DNA of 10,483 bases from Oligoflexus sp. Lineage in GTDB: Bacteria; Bdellovibrionota_B; Oligoflexia; Oligoflexales; Oligoflexaceae. The first letter of the stretch is position 1; each line of letters starts with the position of its first letter. Where the stretch lies: NCBI GenBank assembly GCA_030151925.1, contig JASLCY010000039.1, positions 1-10,483 of the forward strand, in the 5' to 3' direction. The notes below the pieces were generated by a model. That model was not told where the DNA came from, searched no databases, and saw only the letters and a program-made list of their open reading frames with translations. The position numbers were made by a program, and so were the translations under genes. Positions 1-6,196 of this stretch are shown in pieces.

Positions 1-327
1 GGCGACCAGACCTTTATCCGGCACCGCATTCTGAACCCAAATGACTCGCCCTTTGGTTTCGAGAGTCTCTTTTGAATCAGGGAGTGTGAATGTTAATTCT
101 ACCACGCTTCCGTGACTTAGTGGACGGTTTGTTTCTATAAAAACTCCACCGGTTCCCAAGTCGCGACAGAAATCGAACAAATAGTTGCCGCCCGAGCGGT
201 AGTCGACGAGGAGCTGGACCGGGACGCGTTGATGATCGCGGTTGTCTTCGCCCGACGGCTTCTTCACTTCCGATTTGATTTCGGCAGTTTCCGGCGTCTT
301 TTTGGATTTGGGGGTTTTCGTTGCCAT
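1..327 (-). CDS. PilZ-domain protein, C-terminal part beyond the window
   Basis: PilZ domains usually bind cyclic di-GMP and pass the signal to motility, secretion or polysaccharide machinery; some are degenerate and do not bind it. I translated 109 codons from the ATG at 325-327; no stop is reached before the left edge. The first ~28 residues are Lys/Pro/Glu-rich and probably disordered. RDHQR at residues 30-34 matches the RxxxR arm of the PilZ signature. DLGTGGVFIET follows near residues 57-67 and matches the second motif (D/NxSxxG), except that the usual Ser is Gly. The order RxxxR, then DxGxxG, then a strand ending in GRVIWV is typical of PilZ, and the sequence resembles the PilZ subfamily expanded in myxobacteria (family knowledge). 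The start has a purine-rich GAGGTG site upstream. The gene lies 29 bases after mltG on the same strand, so co-transcription is likely. Codon use becomes AT-richer in positions 1-180 than in neighbouring genes. Partner and function are unknown. Confidence 0.85.
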   Translation of the reverse strand, partial: MATKTPKSKKTPETAEIKSEVKKPSGEDNRDHQRVPVQLLVDYRSGGNYLFDFCRDLGTGGVFIETNRPLSHGSVVELTFTLPDSKETLETKGRVIWVQNAVPDKGLVA

Positions 328-356
328 GGTCACCTCATCACCCTTCGGCTTGGAAT

Positions 357-1388
357 CTAATGTTTCAGGGACGGAGCAGTCAGCTGCTTCACGAAGCGAT
401 TATGTTCTGCAAGTGTACGTGAAAAATTGTGATAACTCGATCCATCATTTTTAAGGACGTAGAACTTATAGCCTTCGTGCGTAGGCGTGAGGATGGCCTC
501 CAGGGAATCGATGGAAACCGCACCGATCGGGCCCGGGGGCAGCCCTTTGTGGATGCGGGTATTGTACGGGTTCTTCTCGTCCCTGAGATGTTTCCAGGTG
601 ATATCGCCCTTGTAATCCTCGATGCCGTAGATGAGGGCCGCGTCGATGCCGAGGGTCTCGCCGGCATGCAGGCGGTTCCAGATCACCTCGGCGACTTTCG
701 GCCGCTCTTCGTCATGCAAAGTCTCCCGTTCGATCAGCGACGCGAAGATCACCGCCTGGTGCAGGTCGAGGCCGAGCTCCTTCAGCTTCTGCTCGAGCCC
801 CTCGGGGAGGTTCTGGTAGAAGGTCCTGAGCATCTTCTCGAAGACCTCGCGGGCCGGCGGCTTCACCTCGAAGCTGTAGGTGGCGGGGAAGAGGAAGCCC
901 TCCACCGAGTCGCCGTTGATGCGGTATTTCTTGAGGAGCTCCTTGTCGCGCGCGATCGCCCAGAGCTCTTCGCGGGTGCCGACGTTGCGGGCGAAGAGGC
1001 GTTCGATGACTTGTTTCAAGGTAAAACCTTCGGGAATGACGAATTGCAGCTCGTAAGGCTGGAAGGTCTTGCCGGCCTCGACGGTCTCGACGATGGATGC
1101 GGGCGACTGGTCGCCCTCGAAGCGGTAGGGGCCGGCCTGGAACTTGGAGTAATCCTTGTAGAAGCGGATCCAGAGGCGAAACTTCCAGGCGCTGTCGATC
1201 GCGCCCGTATCCTGGAGTTCCTGGGCGAAATCACGGAGCCGGCCGCCCTTCACCAGCTTCACGTCGGCGGGCGCCGGCAGCGCGCGTTTCTGCATCGCCC
1301 AGGCTGGGAGATGTACGTAAGTCCAACCTGTAAAGCCCGCTCCCACCAGCAAGACCAGCAGGAACAATTTGGCTAGATTTTTCACCAT
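357..1388 (-). CDS. mltG: Endolytic murein transglycosylase MltG (YceG family)
   Basis: Inner-membrane lytic transglycosylase that cuts nascent glycan strands in the periplasm and so acts as a terminator of peptidoglycan elongation. From the chosen ATG at 1386-1388 the protein has 343 residues, close to E. coli MltG (about 340). A single membrane segment lies near residues 7-24. A LysM-like region follows, with IPEGFTLKQVIERL at about 118-131. The YceG catalytic core contains FASLIERET at about 215-223; its first Glu (about 220) matches the catalytic Glu of E. coli MltG (E218). The C-terminal signature NPYNT...KGLPPGPI (about 273-288) and the closing TLAEHNRFV motif are also present. The reading frame stays open upstream to 1460, with another ATG at 1412, but only the 1388 start has an AAGGA site (4-base spacing). 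It is transcribed away from rnc and is followed by the PilZ gene. Family assignment is secure; the start is probable. Confidence 0.95.
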   Translation of the reverse strand: MVKNLAKLFLLVLLVGAGFTGWTYVHLPAWAMQKRALPAPADVKLVKGGRLRDFAQELQDTGAIDSAWKFRLWIRFYKDYSKFQAGPYRFEGDQSPASIVETVEAGKTFQPYELQFVIPEGFTLKQVIERLFARNVGTREELWAIARDKELLKKYRINGDSVEGFLFPATYSFEVKPPAREVFEKMLRTFYQNLPEGLEQKLKELGLDLHQAVIFASLIERETLHDEERPKVAEVIWNRLHAGETLGIDAALIYGIEDYKGDITWKHLRDEKNPYNTRIHKGLPPGPIGAVSIDSLEAILTPTHEGYKFYVLKNDGSSYHNFSRTLAEHNRFVKQLTAPSLKH

Positions 1389-1392
1389 GCGA

Positions 1393-1397
1393 TCCTT
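1393..1397 (-). promoter_or_regulatory. Ribosome binding site that decides the mltG start
   Basis: On the minus strand AAGGA stands four bases before the ATG at 1388. The upstream in-frame ATG at 1412 has no comparable purine-rich site, and starting there would add a basic stretch ahead of the membrane segment. The spacing is slightly short, so the choice is likely but not certain. Confidence 0.55.
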
Positions 1398-1478
1398 TTT
1401 CGTTCTTTTCATGATATCACAAGGCCATGAGGCCAGGGATGAACGGGGGCTTATCTGCACGACACCACGAAGAAACTC

Positions 1479-1506
1479 TTGAATATTTTCAGCCCAACCC
1501 TATAAT
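1479..1506 (+). promoter_or_regulatory. Sigma70-type promoter for rnc-der
   Basis: TTGAAT at 1479-1484 (four of six matches to the -35 consensus) is followed after 16 bases by a perfect -10 hexamer TATAAT at 1501-1506. Transcription would begin near 1512-1514, leaving a leader of about 60 bases before the rnc TTG start. It is the best promoter match in the window and sits in the divergent gap between mltG and rnc. Confidence 0.7.
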
Positions 1507-1525
1507 GACGCGACTTCTGCCCTCC

Positions 1526-1551
1526 CTGTCTGTGAAACACGTCACTTACAG
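1526..1551 (+). other. Imperfect hairpin in the predicted rnc leader
   Basis: CTGT (1526-1529) can pair with ACAG (1548-1551), and GTGA (1532-1535) with TCAC (1542-1545). The two helices are separated by a 2x2 internal loop, and the top loop has six bases. An alternative long-range pairing is GCGACT (1510-1515) with AGTCGC (1550-1555). In E. coli the rnc leader forms hairpins that RNase III cuts to limit its own expression. A similar role here is only inference, and the helices are short. Confidence 0.3.
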
Positions 1552-1572
1552 TCGCTATAGGAACCATAAGCC

Positions 1573-2358
1573 TTGGAAAGCAATACCATTTTTGAAACTG
1601 TTCGCGAAGGATTTCCCGCGCAGATTCGGGCGATGGAACGCTTGTGCGAGCGCCTAGGCTATCGATTTCAGGATCAATCGCTGCTCCTCGAATCGCTGAC
1701 TCACAGCTCGGCTGCACGTTACGTGCAAAAGAAGTATGGGCAGCAGAATCCCATACCGTGGAACGAGCGACTGGAATTCCTCGGCGATTCGGTCCTGAGC
1801 CTCGTCCTCAGCTCGGTCCTGCTGCAGAGGCCGGAGAAGTTCCCCGAGGGCCAGCTCTCGAAGATCCGCGCGTCGCTGGTCAACGAACATACTTTGGCCC
1901 ATATCAGCCGCGGGATCGATATCGGTTCCTGCCTGCTCCTCGGCCCGGGCGAAGAACGCGCCGGCGGCCGCAATAAGGAATCAGTCCTCGCCGATGCGCT
2001 GGAAGCCTTTTTCGGGGCCATCTATCTCGACGCAGGGCTCGAAGGGGCAAGGAAAGTTATTCTCGAGCTTTACAAGGACATCCTGACATCGTCCTTGACA
2101 GATTTGACGCAACAAGACTACAAATCACGCCTGCAGGAATTAACGCAAGGCGCTTTCAAAGAGGCGCCGCTCTATAACGTGATTAAACGGGAAGGCCCCG
2201 ACCACCAGCTCGACTTTTCCGTCGAAGTGGTATTCCGCGGAATGACGCTCGGCACCGGGCACGGGTCTTCGAAGAAAATCGCCTCGCAAGATGCCGCTCG
2301 CGTGGCGCTCGCCACCTGGAAACAGGTGGAAGAGACAGGATACAAGGGTATTTCATGA
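1573..2358 (+). CDS. rnc: Ribonuclease III
   Basis: Cuts double-stranded RNA, including the rRNA precursor and structured leaders, using two metal ions in a homodimer. From the TTG start the protein has 261 residues. The RNase III domain covers about 21-170, with the signature NERLEFLGDS at 64-73. Predicted catalytic acids are E68, D72, D141 and E144; the 4-, 69- and 3-residue spacings match E. coli E41/D45/D114/E117. A double-stranded-RNA-binding domain follows from about 182, with GTGHGSSKKIASQDAA at 227-242. The stretch between THSS and NERLEF is longer than in E. coli, as in many other bacteria. The TTG has an AGGA about 10 bases upstream. An in-frame ATG at 1633 (residue 21) would give a protein starting right at the domain, but it lacks a good binding site, so the N-terminus is uncertain. 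The stop overlaps the der start, so translation is probably coupled. Identity is secure. Confidence 0.95.
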   Translation: MESNTIFETVREGFPAQIRAMERLCERLGYRFQDQSLLLESLTHSSAARYVQKKYGQQNPIPWNERLEFLGDSVLSLVLSSVLLQRPEKFPEGQLSKIRASLVNEHTLAHISRGIDIGSCLLLGPGEERAGGRNKESVLADALEAFFGAIYLDAGLEGARKVILELYKDILTSSLTDLTQQDYKSRLQELTQGAFKEAPLYNVIKREGPDHQLDFSVEVVFRGMTLGTGHGSSKKIASQDAARVALATWKQVEETGYKGIS

Positions 2359-3749
2359 TCGCAGGAATCGTCGCCATCATCGGCCGGCCAAACGTAGGCA
2401 AGTCCACGCTGTTCAATCGCATGACGCGCAGCACCAAATCGATCGTCGACGATCGTCCGGGCGTCACGCGCGACCGCATATTCGGAACCGTCTCGTCCGT
2501 CGAGGACGACGATGCCGGCTTCCTCCTGATCGACACCGGCGGCTTCGAGACCAAAGATCTCTATTACCAGCCTTTCAGCAAGAACATCGTGTGGGAGCAG
2601 ACCCAGCAGGCGATCGTCGACGCGGACGTCGTGCTCATGGTCCTCGACGGCAAATCGGGCATCCACCCCCACGACGGCGAGCTCGTGTCCTACCTCAAAT
2701 CGCAGAACAAGGAAGTCATCTACGTCGTCAACAAGGTCGACGGCCGCGAGCACGAGCCGAACGCGCTGGAGTTCTACGAGCTCGGCATCGATAAATTCAC
2801 CTGCGTGAGCGCCGCCCACAACCGCGGGATCTGGGACCTCTGCGCGGAAGTCGAAAGCCACCTGCAAGGCAAGACCGATCTCAAGGCGCATAAAGCCGAG
2901 CAGGCCGGCGCCGCGAAGATCGCCATCATCGGCCGCCCGAACGCCGGCAAGTCGTCCATCCTCAACCGCCTCTGCGGCGAGGAGCGCTCGCTCGTGAGCG
3001 ACGTCGCCGGCACCACGCGCGATACGATCGACACTCACCTCGTGTACAACAAGAAGCCTTACGTGCTGCTCGATACCGCCGGCGTCCGCCGCCGCAAGAA
3101 GATCTTCGACAAGATCGAGAGCCTCAGCGTGATGCGCAGCCTGCGCTCGATCGAAGACGCGGACGTCGTGGTGCTCGTGATCGCCGCGGACGAAGGCCTC
3201 TCGGACCAGGACGCGCGCCTCGCCTCGCTCGCGATCAACCAGTACAAGCCGCTGCTCATCGTCGTGAACAAGTGGGACCTGGTCCCGGACAAGGAAACCA
3301 ACACCGCCCGCGACTACGCGCGCGACATCCACGAGAAGCTGCGCGACGCCGCGTATATCCCCATCATCTTCGCCTCGTGCCTCGAGAACCAGCGCATCCA
3401 CAAGATCATGGCCTCGATCGAGGAGCTGATGGCCGCCTACGAGAAACGCGTGCCCACGGCCGCGGTGAACGCCGCGCTCCAGAACGCGGTGCAGGCCCAC
3501 ACGCCGGCGATCCTGAAACGCTATTCGAAGCGCGTGAAGTTCTACTTCGCCACGCAGGTGAGCGCCAGGCCGCCGACCATCGTCGTGAAGTGCAACGTGG
3601 CGGAAGAGATACAGGAGTCCTACAAACGCTTCCTCGTGAAGCGCCTGCGCAGCGACCTCGATTTCGGCGATATTCCTCTTCGGGTGTTCTTCCGGGCGAA
3701 GTCGGAGGATAAGGCGAGGGCCGAGCAGTCCGAGGCGTTCGACGCCTGA
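2355..3749 (+). CDS. der: GTPase Der (EngA), ribosome assembly factor
   Basis: Essential GTPase with two G domains in tandem; it acts in maturation of the 50S ribosomal subunit. The protein has 464 residues. G domain 1 has GRPNVGKS (10-17), DTGG (60-63) and NKVD (126-129). G domain 2 has GRPNAGKS (193-200), DTAG (240-243) and NKWD (305-308). Both carry a T-R-D switch I segment (38-40 and 221-223). A KH-like C-terminal domain fills about 360-450. The G5 position of domain 2 reads ASC instead of the common SA, a mild variation. Two G domains plus the KH-like end rule out Era, the GTPase more often found after rnc. The ATG at 2355 overlaps the rnc stop as ATGA. The gene ends at TGA 3747-3749, directly against the stop codon of the convergent globin gene. 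A short Glu/Ala-rich tail follows the KH-like domain. Confidence 0.97.
   Translation: MIAGIVAIIGRPNVGKSTLFNRMTRSTKSIVDDRPGVTRDRIFGTVSSVEDDDAGFLLIDTGGFETKDLYYQPFSKNIVWEQTQQAIVDADVVLMVLDGKSGIHPHDGELVSYLKSQNKEVIYVVNKVDGREHEPNALEFYELGIDKFTCVSAAHNRGIWDLCAEVESHLQGKTDLKAHKAEQAGAAKIAIIGRPNAGKSSILNRLCGEERSLVSDVAGTTRDTIDTHLVYNKKPYVLLDTAGVRRRKKIFDKIESLSVMRSLRSIEDADVVVLVIAADEGLSDQDARLASLAINQYKPLLIVVNKWDLVPDKETNTARDYARDIHEKLRDAAYIPIIFASCLENQRIHKIMASIEELMAAYEKRVPTAAVNAALQNAVQAHTPAILKRYSKRVKFYFATQVSARPPTIVVKCNVAEEIQESYKRFLVKRLRSDLDFGDIPLRVFFRAKSEDKARAEQSEAFDA
3733..3747. other. Small inverted repeat at the der/globin junction
   Basis: AGGCGT and ACGCCT form a six-base-pair stem around the loop TCG, overlapping the last der codons and the first base of its stop codon. 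No T-run follows on either strand, so it is not a classical terminator. It may be chance from GC-rich coding sequence, but it is the only inverted repeat I see where two convergent genes meet. Confidence 0.3.
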
Positions 3750-4121
3750 TCAGGAACGGCAATCCATATAATCCATGAGAATAAGCGGCTTCAGCTTCTC
3801 CTCCGCCGCGATCCAGGCCTCGATGAGATTCCTCTCGAGGCCGTATTCTTCCATCGTCTCCACGAGTATGCGCTGCCGGCGCATGAACTGCGGCGGGCGG
3901 ATCTTCAACGCCTTGTGCAGGGGTTGGAGCGGACGGCCGGCGTAAGAGACCGGACCGCCGAGCAGGCCCGTGGTGAAGGCGAGCTGCTGCCTGAGGAGCT
4001 CGGCGTGGTCCTTCTCGAAAAAGAAGTGGCCGATCATCACGTCCTCGAAACAACGCAAATAAAAAGTGCTGAGGATCTGTTCGATCCGTTCAGCACCGAT
4101 GGCATCATATAAAGAAGACAT
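3750..4121 (-). CDS. Truncated haemoglobin (2-on-2 globin)
   Basis: Small haem protein of the truncated globin family; members handle oxygen, nitric oxide or other ligands, and the physiological role here is unknown. It has 123 residues, typical for the family. Visible landmarks are YDAIG at the N-terminus, the helix-B pair F20-Y21 (B9-B10, the Tyr usually contacting the bound ligand), IGHFF at 30-34, GLLGGP at 52-57, YAGRPL at 60-65 and the proximal histidine H69 in PLHKALKI. The pre-E glycine pair common in group I proteins is not obvious, and GA replaces GG after helix A (DAIGAE), so I do not assign the subgroup firmly. GGAGG lies about 10 bases upstream of the ATG. It follows the secreted-protein gene by 35 bases on the same strand and probably shares its transcript. 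Its TGA touches the der TGA. Confidence 0.9.
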   Translation of the reverse strand: MSSLYDAIGAERIEQILSTFYLRCFEDVMIGHFFFEKDHAELLRQQLAFTTGLLGGPVSYAGRPLQPLHKALKIRPPQFMRRQRILVETMEEYGLERNLIEAWIAAEEKLKPLILMDYMDCRS

Positions 4122-4156
4122 GCGAACTCAACCTCCCTCATCGGGAAGCCTTGGCC

Positions 4157-4750
4157 TCACTGGGCTCCGCGGGTTTCCCTGCGTGCGATATTACCCTTCT
4201 CGGAGGCGTTTTTCGAGTTGATTTCGACATTCAGCAGCGGGTTGCCGTTTTTGTCCTTGAAGTTCTTTTGCGCCAGGGCCTTGAGCATATAGGGAGAAGC
4301 GTCGCCCTCGAGATTGCCGGCGATGCTCATCGAGCCGATCGACTCCTCGAGGTCCTGGCCTTCGCCGTAGCGTTTATAGAAGTGGACGGTGAGCGACCAC
4401 TGGCGGCTGTCGTGGTCCCACTTCTCCGGGATGGTCTCGACGTGCAGGTCGTTCAGGTAGAAGTGGTTGATGCGGTCGATCGTCGCCTTGAAGTTATAAC
4501 GCACGGGATTGAGCGGCTTATTCACGATGCGGCGGTTGCCGGCCTCGTTCCTGACGACCACGGACTCGTACATGGTGAGGCGCAGGGGGACGCGCGCGCG
4601 CGGGGCGAAGTCCTCGGCCTTCACTTCCGTCAAGGCCGAATCCCCCGTATTGATACTGGAAAGATTCCCTTTTTCGACGGCCATCAATGGAAATGCCGCA
4701 AAGCCTCCAAAGATCAGCCATGCTCTGAGCAGTGTCGATACCATACGCAT
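4157..4750 (-). CDS. Secreted protein of unknown family
   Basis: I do not recognise a family. The 197-residue product starts with a Sec-type signal sequence: charged N-terminus, hydrophobic core at about 5-23 and a possible cleavage after LMA (residue 24). The rest is polar and looks rich in beta-strand (for example PLRLTMYESVVV and RQWSLTVHFYKRY), with no membrane segments and no cysteines, so a periplasmic or surface location is likely. Two starts are close together: ATG at 4750 and ATG at 4744; AAGG sites precede both, and the choice adds only two residues. It is the first gene of a pair with the truncated globin. Its upstream region is shared with the divergent gene starting at 4868. The link to the globin is by position only; no haem-binding motif such as CxxCH is seen. 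Confidence 0.75.
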   Translation of the reverse strand: MRMVSTLLRAWLIFGGFAAFPLMAVEKGNLSSINTGDSALTEVKAEDFAPRARVPLRLTMYESVVVRNEAGNRRIVNKPLNPVRYNFKATIDRINHFYLNDLHVETIPEKWDHDSRQWSLTVHFYKRYGEGQDLEESIGSMSIAGNLEGDASPYMLKALAQKNFKDKNGNPLLNVEINSKNASEKGNIARRETRGAQ

Positions 4751-4808
4751 GCCTTCACCTTCGCTTTCAGTCAGGTCTAAGAAAATTAGAAAATCTTGGT
4801 CTACAGAG

Positions 4809-4820
4809 ATTATACTATAG
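4809..4820. promoter_or_regulatory. Overlapping -10-like elements in a divergent gap
   Basis: The 117-base gap between two divergent genes holds TATAAT read on the minus strand (4809-4814) and TATACT read on the plus strand (4811-4816). Either would suit a start about 45-50 bases ahead of its gene. No convincing -35 hexamer is visible at 16-18 bases on either side. The core ATACTATAG recurs at 9391-9399. The two directions could compete for RNA polymerase (inference). Confidence 0.4.
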
Positions 4821-4867
4821 AACAGCAGCGGAGACTGCCCCTCTCAGGATTTTGCCAAGGTCGTGAC

Positions 4868-6187
4868 ATGCGCCTAAGATATCTTCCGATTCTCGTTCCC
4901 CTGATCTGGATCCTGGCGACCGCCCTCACCCTCTTCACGGGCCATCCCTGGACGGGGAACCGCAAGACCCTCGATCACGTCGGCCAGTGGATCGAACGCT
5001 TCCACAAGGACCAGGTGCGCCTGCCGCTGACGCTCGCCGAGCTGCGCACCTACGCGTACTCCTACGGCGAGCGCCTCGACATCTACGATAACTTCGGCGA
5101 GCGCCTCGCCTACGTCCCGCTCGACGAAGAGGCCTTCTACGTGAAGTCGTTCGGCCGCGATAAAGCGGAGAACACCGTGCTCCGCACGCACGACGAGAGC
5201 TACAGCCGCGGCTTCAAGCAGCCGCCCGAGGGCCTGAAGACCGACAATCCCGACGACAGCCGCCTCAACATCTACCAGAGCATGGGGCTCGAAGGCTCGG
5301 CCTCGCCCGAAGGGCCGCTCTACGCTTCGATCTATATCCGCTTCCGCGGCGACGCCAAGAGGCTGCTGGTCCGCAGCAAGAGCGATCCCCAGTTCTTCAT
5401 GACGCCTTTCCCCGACCGCGTGGATGAGTTCCTCTGGATGCCGGGCGGCTACGAGCTGGTGTTCACCGCGCAGGGATCGGATCGTTACGAGGACGGGATC
5501 TACTACTGGAACCTCAAGACCAACGTCGTGCGAAACCTCCTGCCGAAGATCAAGGAAAAATACTTCCCGCGCCTCGCCGACAACGCGAAGTTCCTGATGA
5601 GCCTCTCGCACGTCAGCAAGAAGCCGACCTTCATCTACGCTTTCATCGCGCCGCAGGGCAACGAAGCGATGGGACCCAAGGAGTTCTATCGCTACGGGAA
5701 TTTCTTCGCCCTGAATCCGCGCGAGGATTTCTCAGCGGAGCACGTGAGCTCAGAGAAGGACTACACCGTCTTCGAATACGGCATCGACCACCGGCGCCTC
5801 CTGGACCCGAAGGAGGGCGTGCGCCCGACGCCGGCGCAAAACGATTGGCTGCACCTGCAGCTGCAAGGCGACGCCCAGACCATGCTCGAATCCTGGCAGG
5901 CCTTCTGCTCGAACCGCTCGAGCAGCCCGGCGCTGCCCTACGCACTCTGGTGGCTGGCTTCGATCTACAACGACACCTACCGCGACCTGAGTAAAAAACG
6001 CGAGGCGAAGGCGCGGACGATTCGCAATTTCGGCCTAGAGATCGTGGAGGCTTTAACGGCGTTGCCGAGCGCGCCGCGGTACCTGCAAGGGTTCGCCGAA
6101 TATCTGAAAAAAAATCTTCAGCTTTCAAAACCGGCGGATTACAATGTCGCTGCTTTCAATGAGGGGACGGGCGAGTCTTCTCAATAG
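4868..6187 (+). CDS. Membrane-anchored or secreted protein of unknown family with a GspG-like stretch
   Basis: I do not recognise a named family. From the ATG at 4868 (AAGG seven bases upstream) the protein has 439 residues. The frame is open from a TTG at 4796, but that start would bury the signal. A hydrophobic segment at about 5-23 is an uncleaved anchor or a signal peptide. Residues about 35-105 contain D-N-F-G-E-R-L-A-Y and then F-Y-V-K-S-F-G-R-D, which resembles the C-terminal part of type II secretion pseudopilin GspG (a DxxGxxxxY strand followed by a 'SxGxDg' turn). Residues about 155-230 have strands such as FLWMPGGYELVFTAQG and GIYYWNLKTN that look like TolB/PD40-type propeller repeats. 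The last 110 residues are helical. This is weak similarity by eye. It is followed 9 bases later by manC, so the two are probably one operon; a role in envelope or polysaccharide work is possible but unproven. Confidence 0.75.
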   Translation: MRLRYLPILVPLIWILATALTLFTGHPWTGNRKTLDHVGQWIERFHKDQVRLPLTLAELRTYAYSYGERLDIYDNFGERLAYVPLDEEAFYVKSFGRDKAENTVLRTHDESYSRGFKQPPEGLKTDNPDDSRLNIYQSMGLEGSASPEGPLYASIYIRFRGDAKRLLVRSKSDPQFFMTPFPDRVDEFLWMPGGYELVFTAQGSDRYEDGIYYWNLKTNVVRNLLPKIKEKYFPRLADNAKFLMSLSHVSKKPTFIYAFIAPQGNEAMGPKEFYRYGNFFALNPREDFSAEHVSSEKDYTVFEYGIDHRRLLDPKEGVRPTPAQNDWLHLQLQGDAQTMLESWQAFCSNRSSSPALPYALWWLASIYNDTYRDLSKKREAKARTIRNFGLEIVEALTALPSAPRYLQGFAEYLKKNLQLSKPADYNVAAFNEGTGESSQ

Positions 6188-6190
6188 GAG
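6184..6190 (+). promoter_or_regulatory. Ribosome binding site for the GTG-started manC
   Basis: ATAGGAG ends six bases before the GTG at 6197 and overlaps the TAG stop of the upstream gene. The near-ideal sequence and spacing support the GTG start and suggest that ribosomes finishing the upstream gene can restart on manC. Confidence 0.7.
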
Positions 6191-6196
6191 AAAACC

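Noticed and set aside
429..1376. A 315-codon open frame on the plus strand opposite mltG
   Set aside because: It lies entirely antisense to a gene with full MltG motifs, and its product is low in complexity with no recognisable domain. It is a by-product of GC-rich codon use.
2172..3500. A 442-codon open frame on the minus strand opposite der and the end of rnc
   Set aside because: It is rich in Asp, Val, Arg and His, as expected from the complement of GC-rich codons, and it covers the coding strand of an unmistakable Der.
4868..6187. Assignment of the 439-residue protein as a pseudopilin
   Set aside because: The GspG-like stretch is short, there is no prepilin peptidase motif before the hydrophobic segment, and the protein is about three times too long.
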